Below, one piece after another: positions 1 through 10,684 of a stretch of 64,000 nucleotides of DNA. Position 1 is the stretch's first letter. Each line of letters starts with the position of its first letter. The notes beneath the pieces are model-generated. The model had not been told where the DNA came from. It was given only the letters and a program-made list of their open reading frames with translations, and ran no database searches. The stretch comes from Luzula sylvatica (lineage: Eukaryota > Streptophyta > Magnoliopsida > Poales > Juncaceae), in assembly GCA_946800325.1 (NCBI GenBank), contig OX326958.1, positions 69,747,264 through 69,811,263 of the forward strand, in the 5' to 3' direction. Position numbers and translations under genes: made by a program.

Positions 1-117
1 GTTGACGTGGACAAAAACATCTAATTTGATTGATTTGGACTCCCTATGTATAATTAATATTAACGTATTATAATAAATTGAGGTGTCAATTAATCCTTAA
101 TCGAGTGTTAATCAACA
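1..117. other. AT-rich flank left of the copia element
   Basis: No coding region or recognisable element is visible in this short AT-rich stretch. It ends at the target-site copy CAAAT (118-122) of the copia insertion. Confidence 0.6.
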
Positions 118-122
118 CAAAT

Positions 123-436
123 TATTAATGTTTATAATGGACAATTCCAGTTTTGTTATCAAAGGAGATCTTCGCTGCTTGTAATTTTGTCTATTCTCCA
201 GTATGGAAGAGAGACGTGTCAATGTCTCTATAGACAGTACCCAGAATGAGAATATGCTGTAGGCCATCGTGACAGTTAGCAGTAATACGTGGTTAGTTTT
301 TAGTGAAGAAGAATAACTAGTAGGCCCTACAGTTTGTTATTACAAAGTGTATAAAACGATCTCCATTGTAAATGTGTCACTGTGGTAATGAAAAAGAAAA
401 GTTTTCTTCTAATAGTGTTTTTCACTTAATCTATCA
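123..436 (+). repeat. 5' LTR of the copia element
   Basis: This is a 314-bp LTR matching 6099-6412 base for base except one C/T difference. It ends in ..CTATCA. The 3' copy starts TGTATTAATG, but here the sequence passes straight from the target copy CAAAT to TATTAATG, so the canonical terminal TG is lost. As the promoter-bearing LTR it would drive element RNA; a TATAAA-like motif lies near 350. Confidence 0.93.
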
Positions 437-450
437 TGGTATCATGAGCC
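437..450 (+). promoter_or_regulatory. Primer binding site (initiator tRNA-Met type)
   Basis: TGGTATCATGAGCC follows the LTR directly. It matches the usual plant copia primer site complementary to the initiator tRNA-Met 3' end, except for one extra T before GAGCC. Whether priming tolerates that base is unknown. Confidence 0.85.
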
Positions 451-515
451 ACTGAGCCACCGCTCACCATTTTTTTTTTTTTTCGTTCTTTCTTTCTCCT
501 CTCTAGTTTATCTTA
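451..515 (+). other. Copia leader with polypyrimidine tract
   Basis: A short untranslated leader with a run of 14 T and a C/T-rich stretch ending CTCTCTAG, followed by the ATG at 516. The tract plus AG resembles a 3' splice site, which may be coincidental. The copia gag start codon expected here is replaced by the ATG of the badnavirus-like segment. Confidence 0.5.
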
Positions 516-1688
516 ATGGTTAACTCGGGCACCTCAATTGACCCAACAACAAAGAAAGAGGTGAAAGACAAAGAAAGGATGGTATTTAATTACCGGACAC
601 TAAACGATAATACTCATAAAGACCAGTATAGCCTACCCGGAATAAATACTATTCTCAAGAAGATCGGAAAAAGTAAAATCTACTCGAAATTCGATCTAAA
701 GAGTGGGTTCCACCAAGTCGCCATGGACCCAGAGTCAATACCCTGGACAGCTTTCGTAGTTCCAGGAGGATTATACGAATGGTTAGTGATGTCTTTCGGC
801 TTGAAAAATGCACCAGCGATATTCCAACGAAAAATGGACAATTGTTTTCGCGGAACTGAGGAGTTTATAGCAGTTTATATCGATGATATACTAGTATTCT
901 CAGAAAGTGAACGAGAACATGCGGAACACCTGTCGAAAATGCTGGGAATATGTGAGAAGGAGGGTCTAATACTCTCCCCGACAAAGATGAAGATTGCGGT
1001 CCAAGAAATTGAGTTCCTTGGAGCTGTAATCGGTAACAGGCGTATCAAGCTTCAACCTCATGTCATAAAGAAGATTATTGAGTTTGATGAGGAGAAATTA
1101 AAAGAGAAAGCAGGGCTCCGAGCATGGTTGGGAATTCTCAACTATGCCAGATCGTATATTCCAAAGCTCGGAACCCTTTTGGGTCCTTTGTATACAAAAA
1201 CCAGCCCTCATGGAGATAAACGCCTAAAAAGTTCTGATCTCGAACTTATTAAAACCATTAAGAAGGAGGTTCAGCATCTTCCAAACTTGGAACTCCCACC
1301 CACGGGCGCATATATTATCCTAGAAACCGACGGATGTATGGAGGGATGGGGAGGAGTTTGTAAATGGAAACCGATGAAAAACGACCCACGAAGCGTTGAA
1401 CGGGTCTGTGCATATGCTTCGGGAAAATTCCCGGTTATTAAATCCACTATTGATGCAGAGATATATGCCTGTATGGAAACAATGAAGGCATTGAAAATCC
1501 ATTATCTTGACCAGAAGGAAATAACCCTCCGAACGGACTGCCAAGCGATTATTAGTTTCTATAACAAGACAGCCGTGAATAAACCTTCGAGAGTAAGATG
1601 GATAAATTTTGTGGATTTTGTTACAGGAACAGGAGTACAAATAAATTTCGAGCATATAGAAGGAAAAAACAATGTGCTTGCTGACTCT
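516..1688 (+). other. Captured badnavirus-type reverse transcriptase/RNase H module
   Basis: The first 391 codons of the chimeric frame are typical of Caulimoviridae (badnavirus group) pol, not of copia or Ty3. The RT palm has FDLKSGFHQVAMDPES (59-74), FGLKNAPAIFQRKMDN (94-109) and YIDDILVFS (121-129). RNase H keeps all four catalytic acids: D272, E315, D341 and D390. There is no stop or frameshift. The segment begins just before the first conserved RT block and ends one residue after the last RNase H catalytic aspartate, so movement, coat and protease regions are absent. In the parent family these domains copy pregenomic RNA into DNA. Here the piece is an endogenous fragment inside a transposon, not a viral genome. 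The exact 3' junction (about 1683-1695) is uncertain to a few codons. Confidence 0.9.
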
Positions 1689-4118
1689 GCTCCCTCTCCT
1701 CTTACCACATCTACGCCTCTTTCATCTCCGGTTCTTTTCGCATCTGATAAAGTAACTACTACTTTCACACACCAAATTCCTTTCAAATTAGATGCAAATA
1801 ATTTCCTTCTGTGGAAATCACAAATCTCTCCCATTCTATCAGCATATGATTTGCTCGGATATGTTGATGGTTCTCTCACTCCTCCACCTCAACTCATTAT
1901 TCCTTCACGTGAGTCCACCACTCTTACCGTCAATCCTGAGTTTCAACAATGGCATCGCCAAGATCAATTTTTGCTTGGTTGGTTAATCTCATCCTTAACA
2001 GAATCCATTCTTTCACAAGTTCTCAACTGCAAAACTTCTGCTGAGTTATGGAAATCCCTTCACACCACTTTCAACTCTAAGACCATGGCTCATATCATGG
2101 ACTTAAAAGCCAAGCTTCAAACTCTAAAGAGAAATAATATGTCATGTGATGAGTATATTAATCAAATGCAAACTATTGCTGATCGATTAGCCTCTATTGG
2201 AAGCCCAGTCAGTGATCTAGATTTGAGTTTAGCTGTTCTTTATGGTCTTGGTTCAGATTACAATTCTTTTGTTGCTTCTATCTCTTTTCAAACTCAACCT
2301 CCCAAACTCTCTGAACTTGCTGGTTATCTTAGGAGTCATGAACGACTTCTAGAACAACAAAACTCTGCTCCAATCATCAACATTGCTACTAAAGCACCCA
2401 CTCCTTCTTATTCGTACTCAAATCCCCATCAGACTCACTACTCTTACAATCCAAACTTCTCTCAAGGGTCCAACACATTTCCAGGACCTAATTATCGTCC
2501 ACCTAATATTCGTTCCTCATTTCCACAAGTAAATCAACCCAATGCTCAAAATCCTCTTCAACAATATGTACCTCATCCGAATCGAGGCAGGGGCAGAGGT
2601 AGAGGTCGCGGACCTAAATGCCAAGTTTGTGGAAGAATTGGGCATGTTGCATTACGATGTTGGGATAGATTTAATCACAACATACAGCCTTTACCTCCTC
2701 AGCAACAACAATCGCAACATCCACAGGCACCACAACAGCATCCTCAAGCTCTCCTCGCAAATCCAGCTCCACAACAGCATCCTCAAGCACCACCTGCCGA
2801 GTGGTTTTTAGACTCTGGAGCCACACACCATGTAACAAATGATCTCAACATACTCTCTCAAGCGCAATCCTATCATGGTTCAGATCAAGTCTACATTGCC
2901 AATGGTCAGGGTCTCTCTATATCTCATATTGGTTCAACTTTTCTCTCAAATAGTTCAATTCTGTTAAAGAATGTTCTTGTTGTTCCAAATATATCAAGAA
3001 ATCTTCTTAGTATCTCCAAATTATTATCTGATAATAATATTGTCGTTGAGTTTAACTCTGATTTCTGTCTTCTTAAGGAACGTATCAATCTCAAGCCTCT
3101 TCTTCAGGCGCCACTCACTAATGGGCTTTACACTATTACTCCATCATCAGTCTCCTCTCCGATCTCTGTAAACTCCGTTCAAAAAGCTTCTGCTGATATT
3201 TGGCATCAAAGATTAGGACATGCCTGTTCATCTACTGTTTCTTTTCTTCTTCAATCAAGTCAGTTGTCATCCTATGTACACAAACTGAGTTTCTGCGGCG
3301 CATGTTGTCAAGGAAAATCGAGTCAATTACCATACATCTGTTCCTCTTCTCGTTCTATCAAACCTCTACAACTCATTCATTCTGACCTATGGGGTCCAGC
3401 TTCATGTCAGTCATCTCAGGGGTCACGATATTACATTGTGTTTATTGATGATTTTACAAAGTTTGTATGGATTTATTTCTTAAAAACAAAGGATGAAGTT
3501 TTTAGTATTTTTGTTAAATTTAAAGCCTATGTTGAAAACCTTCTTTCATCTTCTATTCAATCTCTCCAAATTGACGGTGGAACAGAATACAAGCCAATCA
3601 TTAAACACTTTCCTCAAATACACTTTCAAATATCATGTCCCTATACTCCACAACAAAATGGAGTCTCTGAACGTAAACATAGAAACATAATAGAACTCTC
3701 TCTTGCATCTATGGCTAAAGCTAAAATACCACAAATATATTGGGAAGATGTATTCTCCAGCATAGTCTTTCTCATAAATAGACTACCTCCTATTTCATCT
3801 CCTCGAATTTCACCTTTTGAACTTCTCTTTTCCAAGCAACCTGATTATAATTTCCTACGTGTTTTAGGATGTCTTTGTTATCCCCATATAAGGCCATACA
3901 CAAAATCTAAATTAGATTTCCGATCCATACCTTGTGTATTTATGGGCTACTCTAGTATATATAAAGGTTATAAATGCATACATCTTCCTACAAACAAAAC
4001 ATACATTTCTCGTAATGTCTCGTTTGATGAAACATCTTTTTCGTTTCATACACATTCAGATATTACTTCGCCCATGACAGCCTCATTTATTGATCCTGCT
4101 CTAACAATTATTTCTTAG
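516..4118 (+). CDS. Chimeric ORF: badnaviral RT/RNase H fused to copia gag-protease-integrase
   Basis: A 1200-codon open frame. Residues 1-391 are badnavirus-type RT and RNase H (YIDD at 121-124). Copia gag follows from about 392, with a gag domain at about 420-615. Then come an RG-rich stretch (690-699), a CX2CX4HX4C zinc knuckle (C702 to C715), an aspartic protease with DSGA at 766-769, a GAG-pre-integrase HHCC region (about 896-931), and integrase with the D957, D1020, E1052 triad. The ATG is the first in-frame one after the leader. The frame ends at TAG 4116-4118, inside the linker before copia RT; the same frame continues open to 6104. The stop therefore looks like a CAG-to-TAG type lesion rather than a natural gene end. 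The product would be made in the cytoplasm and self-processed. Whether it is translated as a fusion is not known. Confidence 0.9.
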   Translation: MVNSGTSIDPTTKKEVKDKERMVFNYRTLNDNTHKDQYSLPGINTILKKIGKSKIYSKFDLKSGFHQVAMDPESIPWTAFVVPGGLYEWLVMSFGLKNAPAIFQRKMDNCFRGTEEFIAVYIDDILVFSESEREHAEHLSKMLGICEKEGLILSPTKMKIAVQEIEFLGAVIGNRRIKLQPHVIKKIIEFDEEKLKEKAGLRAWLGILNYARSYIPKLGTLLGPLYTKTSPHGDKRLKSSDLELIKTIKKEVQHLPNLELPPTGAYIILETDGCMEGWGGVCKWKPMKNDPRSVERVCAYASGKFPVIKSTIDAEIYACMETMKALKIHYLDQKEITLRTDCQAIISFYNKTAVNKPSRVRWINFVDFVTGTGVQINFEHIEGKNNVLADSAPSPLTTSTPLSSPVLFASDKVTTTFTHQIPFKLDANNFLLWKSQISPILSAYDLLGYVDGSLTPPPQLIIPSRESTTLTVNPEFQQWHRQDQFLLGWLISSLTESILSQVLNCKTSAELWKSLHTTFNSKTMAHIMDLKAKLQTLKRNNMSCDEYINQMQTIADRLASIGSPVSDLDLSLAVLYGLGSDYNSFVASISFQTQPPKLSELAGYLRSHERLLEQQNSAPIINIATKAPTPSYSYSNPHQTHYSYNPNFSQGSNTFPGPNYRPPNIRSSFPQVNQPNAQNPLQQYVPHPNRGRGRGRGRGPKCQVCGRIGHVALRCWDRFNHNIQPLPPQQQQSQHPQAPQQHPQALLANPAPQQHPQAPPAEWFLDSGATHHVTNDLNILSQAQSYHGSDQVYIANGQGLSISHIGSTFLSNSSILLKNVLVVPNISRNLLSISKLLSDNNIVVEFNSDFCLLKERINLKPLLQAPLTNGLYTITPSSVSSPISVNSVQKASADIWHQRLGHACSSTVSFLLQSSQLSSYVHKLSFCGACCQGKSSQLPYICSSSRSIKPLQLIHSDLWGPASCQSSQGSRYYIVFIDDFTKFVWIYFLKTKDEVFSIFVKFKAYVENLLSSSIQSLQIDGGTEYKPIIKHFPQIHFQISCPYTPQQNGVSERKHRNIIELSLASMAKAKIPQIYWEDVFSSIVFLINRLPPISSPRISPFELLFSKQPDYNFLRVLGCLCYPHIRPYTKSKLDFRSIPCVFMGYSSIYKGYKCIHLPTNKTYISRNVSFDETSFSFHTHSDITSPMTASFIDPALTIIS

Positions 4119-6104
4119 CACAGGTCTAAGGAAGCTCAACCCGAAATTATTCCTCAGCCCACTATACAAATCTCTCCACAAATAAATACTCAGCCCAGTA
4201 TTTCTCGGCCCACAGTACAACCTTCTCCACAATTACCTTCTCAGCCCACAATAGCTCCACAAACTTTATCTCCACATAACAACTTATTCAATGAACCCTC
4301 ACTAAATTCATCTCAGCCCATAATACTCGAGCATAACCATTCACACAGCAATATTGAGCTCGTTCACTCACCTAACCCATCAGATTCATCCAATAACTCA
4401 CAAACTCAACCTACCATCTCTTCTTCTCTAAATGAACCTCCCCAGCATCAAAATAATCATTCCATGATTACTCGAAACAAAGACAACACAAGAAAGATTC
4501 GAGCTTTTCCAGATCACCTTCTCTATAATGTCACATCTCGTCTTCCAATTGAAGAACCAACATGCTTCACCTCTGCTAATAAAGACCAACTCTGGCGTGA
4601 TGCAATGAGTAATGAACTCAATGCTCTGGCTATAAATCAAACCTGGATATTGGTGCCACCGCCGTCTGATAGAAAGATCATTGGATCAAAATGGGTGTAT
4701 CGTATTAAAAGGAAATCGGATGGGACTATTGAGCGTTTCAAAGCCAGATTAGTCGCTCAAGGATTTAATCAGGATGAAGGGATAGATTACTTCGATACAT
4801 TCAGTCCTGTGGTCAAGCCAACGACAATTCGAATAATCCTGACTGTGGCACTATCCAAAGGCTGGATGATAAACCAACTAGATGTCGACAACGCATTTCT
4901 CAACGGCGAACTCGAAGAACAAGTGTATATGAAGCAACCCCCTGGTTATCCAAGCTCTCTCTATCCTCACCATGTATGTATGCTCAAAAAGGCTATTTAT
5001 GGCCTTAAGCAAGCACCTAGGGCATGGTTCAATAAGCTTCGTATGACTCTCGCTGAATTCGGTTTGCATCCGTCGCATTCTGATCAATCTCTATTTATTC
5101 GAATTCTCAATGGTGAATCTTTATTTCTATTGGTTTATGTCGATGATATAATAATCACAGGGTCAAATCCAAAAGCAATCCATCAACTCATTTCAGATTT
5201 AAATAACAAGTTTCGTCTGAAAGATCTCGGACCCCTACATTACTTTCTTGGAATTCAGGCAAACTTCTCAAATTCTGGGCTATTCCTCTCTCAAAAGCGA
5301 TATATTCAATCTCTCTTAGTAAAGGCAAATATGGCAAATGCCAAGCCAGTTCAATCCCCAATCTCCACAACAGAACAATTATCCAAATTCTCGGGTAATC
5401 CTCTTTCTGATCCTTTTCTCTATCGTAGTTTAATTGGGGGTCTTCAATATCTTACGATCACGAGACCAGATATTAGTTTTGCTGTGAACAAGTGTTCGCA
5501 ATATATGCAAAATCCCACTGATAATCATTGGAGTGCTGTCAAGCGTATCCTTCGTTATCTAAGAGGAACCGAAAATCAAGGTTTATTCTTATCAAAATCA
5601 TCCGATTTGGGTATTAATACTTATTGCGATGCCGATTGGGCAAATTGCCTTGATGACAGGAGATCCACGACAGGATTTTGTGTATTTTTGGGTAAAAATT
5701 TGGTCTCTTGGAACTCGAAGAAACAACCTACTGTTGCTAGATCCTCTACTGAAGCTGAGTACAGAAGTATGGCAATGGCAACTATGGAGGTTATGTGGAT
5801 TCAAACGCTCTTAACAGAGCTTCAGATTCCATTATTTGTCACACCTGTTCTATGGTGTGACAATTTAGGTGCAACGTTCTTAGCCTCGAACCTGGTATTT
5901 CACGCGAGAACGAAACACATAGAAGTGGATTTTCATTTTGTGCGAGAACGAGTCAGTTTAAAGCATCTCCGTGTTTCCTTCATCAGCTCCTCGTCACAAA
6001 TTGCTGATGTTCTTACGAAAGCTTTACCAACAAATAAGTTCAGGGAACTTCGTTTCAAGCTCACAGTACATGCTGTACCTGCTTCTCTTGAGGGGGTGTA
6101 TTAA
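4119..6104 (+). pseudogene. Copia pol C-terminal part: RT and RNase H downstream of the in-frame stop
   Basis: Continues the 516-4118 frame without a shift after the TAG at 4116-4118. The first 115 codons are a Pro/Gln/Ser-rich linker. From the internal Met at 4464, the copia RT domain (RVT_2 type) follows: WRDAMSNEL, KWVYRIKRK, LDVDNAFLNG, AIYGLKQAPRAW, and the catalytic YVDD at residues 225-228 counted from 4464. RNase H follows with YCDADWA and the typical closing DVLTKALP. The stop codon TAA at 6102-6104 lies inside the first bases of the 3' LTR. All motifs are intact, so the only visible lesion in copia pol is the upstream TAG. The Met at 4464 is internal and not a real gene start. Confidence 0.9.
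6090..6096 (+). promoter_or_regulatory. Polypurine tract
   Basis: GAGGGGG lies directly before the TG of the 3' LTR. It is the expected primer for plus-strand synthesis in LTR elements. Confidence 0.8.
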
Positions 6105-6412
6105 TGTTTATAATGGACAATTCCAGTTTTGTTATCAAAGGAGATCTTCGCTGCTTGTAATTTTGTCTATTCTCCAGTATGGAAGAGAGACGTGTCAATG
6201 TCTCTATAGACAGTACCCAGAATGAGAATATGCTGTAGGCCATCGTGACAGTTAGCAGTAATACGTGGTTAGTTTTTAGTGAAGAAGAATAACTAGTAGG
6301 CCCTACAGTTTGTTATTACAAAGTGTATAAAACGATCTCCATTGTAAATGTGTCACCGTGGTAATGAAAAAGAAAAGTTTTCTTCTAATAGTGTTTTTCA
6401 CTTAATCTATCA
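6097..6412 (+). repeat. 3' LTR of the copia element
   Basis: A 316-bp LTR starting TGTATTAATG and ending CTATCA, followed by the target copy CAAAT (6413-6417). It retains the terminal TG that the 5' copy has lost. Confidence 0.94.
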
Positions 6413-7347
6413 CAAATAATCTTTTTTTGTCCACCTTATATTGAATGGTGGGGTGATATTGGAGGCATTGCATATTTCCCAAATAGTAAGGAAAATACTT
6501 TTTCATATTTATCTTTGGAAAATTTAAAAAACATAGAATAATATATAATATATAGAGAATTTTTTGGGGAAATTAATTAAAAGAATAAAGAACAAATGCT
6601 GTAACTGTTGATGAATGAATCTTTTAATACATATTATGAAATTTGATAAAATTATTTTAGTATACTATTTTTTTTTTAATTAAGAGGATTAACATCTTAG
6701 GTGTTGGTATATAATAAAGAAGAAACGAAGGATTACATCTTTCTTAAATTGATAAACGAATGAATCTTGTTAAAAGAAACGAAGTATACTATTTTTGTAT
6801 ACTATTAATCAACCAAAATAGTAAAATAAAGATAAAGCAATATTTTGCAAAAAAAAAATCTGTAAATAATGAATTGAACTATAAATTAAAGATAAAATAA
6901 TATGTTGCGTACAAAATAATAATTCTCATATAGCAAAAAGATGTGCGGAGGTAAAACGACAAAATAAAGAATGTAACTTAAAATATTATTGTAAGTTAAA
7001 ACAAATTATACAATTGCTCTGAAGGATTACATCTTCAAGTTTGACTCCTCTCAATTTATGTGTCAAATGGAGACATCATCCTTGTTTTTCCTTATGCTTG
7101 ACAACCATGTAAATATAGAACACACAGAAGATCCTGATGCATGTTGTAGGGGAAATACGTGATATTTTTAGATTTTCTCGAACCTTCATATACAGGTTTG
7201 GTAATTCAAAAGTTGAAATTTGGATCCGAATATTCTTCTCTCATCTAAAACTATGTAATTCGAACATTGAGATTGAGATCGATCTTCTCCCCTATATATG
7301 AGCAAGTCATTTCATTCTCTCTCCCCATTTTCATTTTTAGATCTAAT

Positions 7348-7350
<3 letters not shown>

Positions 7351-7402
<52 letters not shown>
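7351..7402. repeat. (AG)26 microsatellite
   Basis: An uninterrupted AG dinucleotide run of 52 bp. Confidence 0.95.
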
Positions 7403-7406
<4 letters not shown>

Positions 7407-8180
7407 TTGAATACTAGATTTACGTGAGATCTCAGGTCCGGTCGGCGGTCCTGAGATTTGAGGGGACTTGGGCTGATCGGTACATGAAAAATATTTGTGT
7501 TCAACTATGAAAAAAATAATAAGAGTACATTATTTTTTTTACATGAAAAAAAAATTGAGGAGAAAAATACTAACGACTTAATAAAACGGTATGCATGAAA
7601 AAAAATTGTTTGAAGAAATAACGGAATTTGTATATTATAATAATTAATAAATGGATGTTGAGATTAGCTTTAGATATTGATAGTTTCTTTTTAGATCAGT
7701 ACATTATTCTTTTACATCGTTTCCAAATAGAAATTTACTAATACATAAATTATTATTAGATAGAATGATCGAATCTTGTGCTAGTATTATTACCCTGTCA
7801 GCTCGGATTACACAATGTCTCCATTAAATAATGAACATTAATAATGTATGAATTTACTAAACATATTAGGGAGTTCAAATATTTTGTGTATTTTCAGTTT
7901 CCATCACGGTCATTTATCATGAACTTCTATGGCTATAATTACACTTTATAAACTATAAAATAACGTAAGACACATTGAATACATATTCTTATTCACATTA
8001 TAATAACATATATTTCTCATACATGCAACATTATATTAATGAAATTATATTACGAGGCCTTGATTTTTTTTAGGCTTTAGGCTCTTTCGGGCCGAAAGGA
8101 AAGGCCGTCACTGGAGATCTCATTTGCGAAAATGGCCAGGCAAATATATATGATTGTTCTATATAAATTGTCAAGAGGCT

Positions 8181-8353
8181 ATCCATCTCTCAAATTTGTA
8201 CCCCCTCATTTGAATTTATGATTAATTAAAATTATTAATTATATTGATGACTAATTCAATTGTATTAACTGTTAATTATATTTGAATTAACCGTTAATTC
8301 AAAGCACAATTAACCATCAATTGAAATTGTGGATACAAATTGGGGAGGGATAT
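8181..8353. mobile_element. MITE-like short inverted-repeat element
   Basis: The left end TATCCATCTCTCAAATTTG and the reverse complement of the right end (TATCCCTCCCCAATTTG) match imperfectly over about 24 bp. The interior is AT-rich with repeated TTAATT motifs. No clear target duplication is visible, so the superfamily is undetermined. Confidence 0.4.
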
Positions 8354-8420
8354 TATCACCATCCCCACTATTCACCGTATCGTGAATAGTGGGCGGAATA
8401 GTAAAATTTCCCAATTGTCA

Positions 8421-8446
8421 ATATATATATATATATATATATATAT
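8421..8446. repeat. (AT)13 microsatellite
   Basis: A pure AT dinucleotide run. Confidence 0.95.
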
Positions 8447-10684
8447 GTATTTTTGTTCTACGATTTTTGTGTGTTTTTTTTCTAAGAAGTGTTGATTTTT
8501 CAGAAAATGATAATTAAAATTTTAATTTCTAGTTTGGATGGCTATGTGTCCATTGAGAATATTTTGTCTCATCAAAAGGAAAATAAAATAAATTGTCCCT
8601 TTATTTTTAAACATATTAATTATCAATTCTTATTTCTCATGTGTAAGTAGAAAATACGCTTACATAATTTCTTAGAACATATTTTGAAGCACATTAAAAA
8701 TAAAACATATAAATAAAGCAATTTCTGCTAACGCGCCAATTTGGATACGCCAGAAAGTTACTTGCATCGTCAATGACTGAACAATGATGTAAAAAGTAAT
8801 AAAAGTATGAACTAAACCAATGTACAAATAAATTATGGTACATTATTTTTTTTTTCATCCTTTCGCACATCACAAAATTTATAGTTATAATTTTGATGAC
8901 CTGGTTTTACGAGAGATTGAAGATATGTGCAAATTTTGTTTGAATATTTTCGAAGGACACACAATTATTTTGCAGGGCACACAAATGGAAATTGCTCCCA
9001 CCGATGGGTTGTACTTTACACGTGAAAATTGTACGTGCAGAATTTTTAAATTCAAGCTATATGAATATATCTAGTCGAGTTAATTTTTTTATGCTTTCAA
9101 TTCTCAAAGCATTTTTTAAGAGAGAAATTATTTCTTGACCCCAAATTTCTCCAGCACATCATAAATTAATAATAAATAATTAATGAGGAACGAAAAGGAA
9201 TACGTACCGTGGATATCCTTGAGTCCAGTTGTAAAATGCAACATGTTTTTTTTTAAAATGCAACGTGTTAGTGGAGAAGGAAGAAGAAAGAAGTTGTTAA
9301 CGGAGAATTAACAAACACGGTGAATCTCATTGTATCAAGTACTTGACTAATACATATAAATATGTTTGAAATAATAAATATATCTTTCTAATGAGATAAA
9401 CAATTATGTAACCAACATAACTTTCATCTTAAATATTTTGATATTTCTCATGTTTTTTCTTTATTTCTGGAGAATTAACAAACGACAATGTAGGCAAAAT
9501 TGATAGAAAAGAAATATTATGATATTTCTCATGCTTTTTTTTAGAGGTATACATGTTATTCTCAGTATTATACGGGCATTTATTATTTTATTTTATGTTT
9601 TATGAGAATATACGGTATACATGATATTTATTTTTGATATTGAAACTTAATAAATATATCGCTTCAATGAAAATCTTATGATTTTGATATTGAAATAATA
9701 ATTACATGAAACACAAAATAATATATAGGATGATTTTATAGTAGAATTTTTTCTTAATTAGATGGATAAGATTTTCATACAAATTAATTCAAAGATTGTG
9801 ATTCAATCCATTTACGGTAGATCCTTAATTAAAAAGGGTAAATGATAATTATTTTCAATGCTCTCTCATCTTTTTTGGTAACTCCTCATTCTCTCTTTCT
9901 CCCTCTCTCTTGCATTGAATCACCCTATTTCTTTTTTATTTTCGGATCTGAGAATTAACTACTTGTAGATTTTGCAATATTTGCAATCTTTACAATATTT
10001 GCAGATCCAAATAATATTTGAAAAATCATACGATTACTTGTAATTAACAATATGACTAATTTGCTTAATTTACATACTTTTACATATTTGTATTAATTGA
10101 TAAATTCGTAATTGAAAAATAATTTGAGACCAAATTTGAAATATTGATTTGTGAGTTTGTGTTAATTGTTAAATGACATATTGGTGAATATATGGAATGA
10201 ATATTAATTGTGTTAAATCAAAGATTTAATTATCTGTGTTAGTTAATAAATTTTGAAATATTAATTTTAACTAATGATATATTGAATTAATGACTATATA
10301 TTTTTTATTATAGATCTCTTAATTAGGTGTGTTACAAAATTATTATATGAAATATATAGGCAAAATTATTATATTAATCGATATAGTTAAAATGAACGGC
10401 AGTACAAATTGTGCTCGCATCAAGACCTGGCAGGTAGGCCCCACTTATTTTATTTTAATGTCATTTGATAGTATACAAATAATATACCAATGTTCCTCAT
10501 ACAGGGAGGGTGAGGCTCAGAAACCCCTTGCAAGACTCAGGTTCGATTTGTCAAGTGTATCATTATCTGAATTTTAGCTTGATTGGGCTAGTTAAGTGTA
10601 TCATTATCTGAATTTGAGATTTATTAGATCTTATAATTTAGAACTGGATCTGAGTGAATTGGCAGTTGTTGACGTTGAGGAATG

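Larger units (their letters stand above)
123..6412 (+). mobile_element. Ty1/copia LTR retrotransposon with captured badnaviral RT/RNase H
   Basis: A structurally complete LTR element. It has a 5' LTR (123-436), a tRNA-Met-type primer site right after it, a gag-pol frame, a purine tract and a 3' LTR (6097-6412). The flanking 5-bp direct repeat CAAAT (118-122 and 6413-6417) is the target-site duplication. Domain order after the fusion point is gag, zinc knuckle, protease, integrase, RT, RNase H; integrase before RT is diagnostic of Ty1/copia. The two LTRs differ only by one transition (near 370 versus 6356) and by a missing terminal TG at the 5' end, so insertion was recent. The unusual part is a badnavirus-type RT/RNase H module (516 to about 1688) between the primer site and gag. 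A single TAG at 4116-4118 breaks the polyprotein. The gag sequence suggests an Ale/Retrofit-like lineage, but that is inference. Confidence 0.95.
6418..10036. other. AT-rich intergenic region
   Basis: No gene is recognisable. The region holds many short A/T runs, an (AG)n tract, an (AT)n tract and a MITE-like hairpin, listed separately. A 79-codon open frame at 8835-9074 shows no family resemblance and is probably chance. Confidence 0.6.

Noticed and set aside
516..1688. Part of an intact endogenous virus genome
   Set aside because: Only RT and RNase H are present; movement, coat and protease regions and any viral intergenic region are missing, and the piece lies inside a transposon frame.
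4464..6104. A separate 546-codon gene starting at Met 4464
   Set aside because: It is the same frame as 516-4118, open on both sides of one TAG; the Met is internal to the copia polyprotein.
10535..10560. GGTTCGATTTG, similar to a tRNA/SINE B box
   Set aside because: No matching A box or cloverleaf at the right distance; a single motif is not enough.
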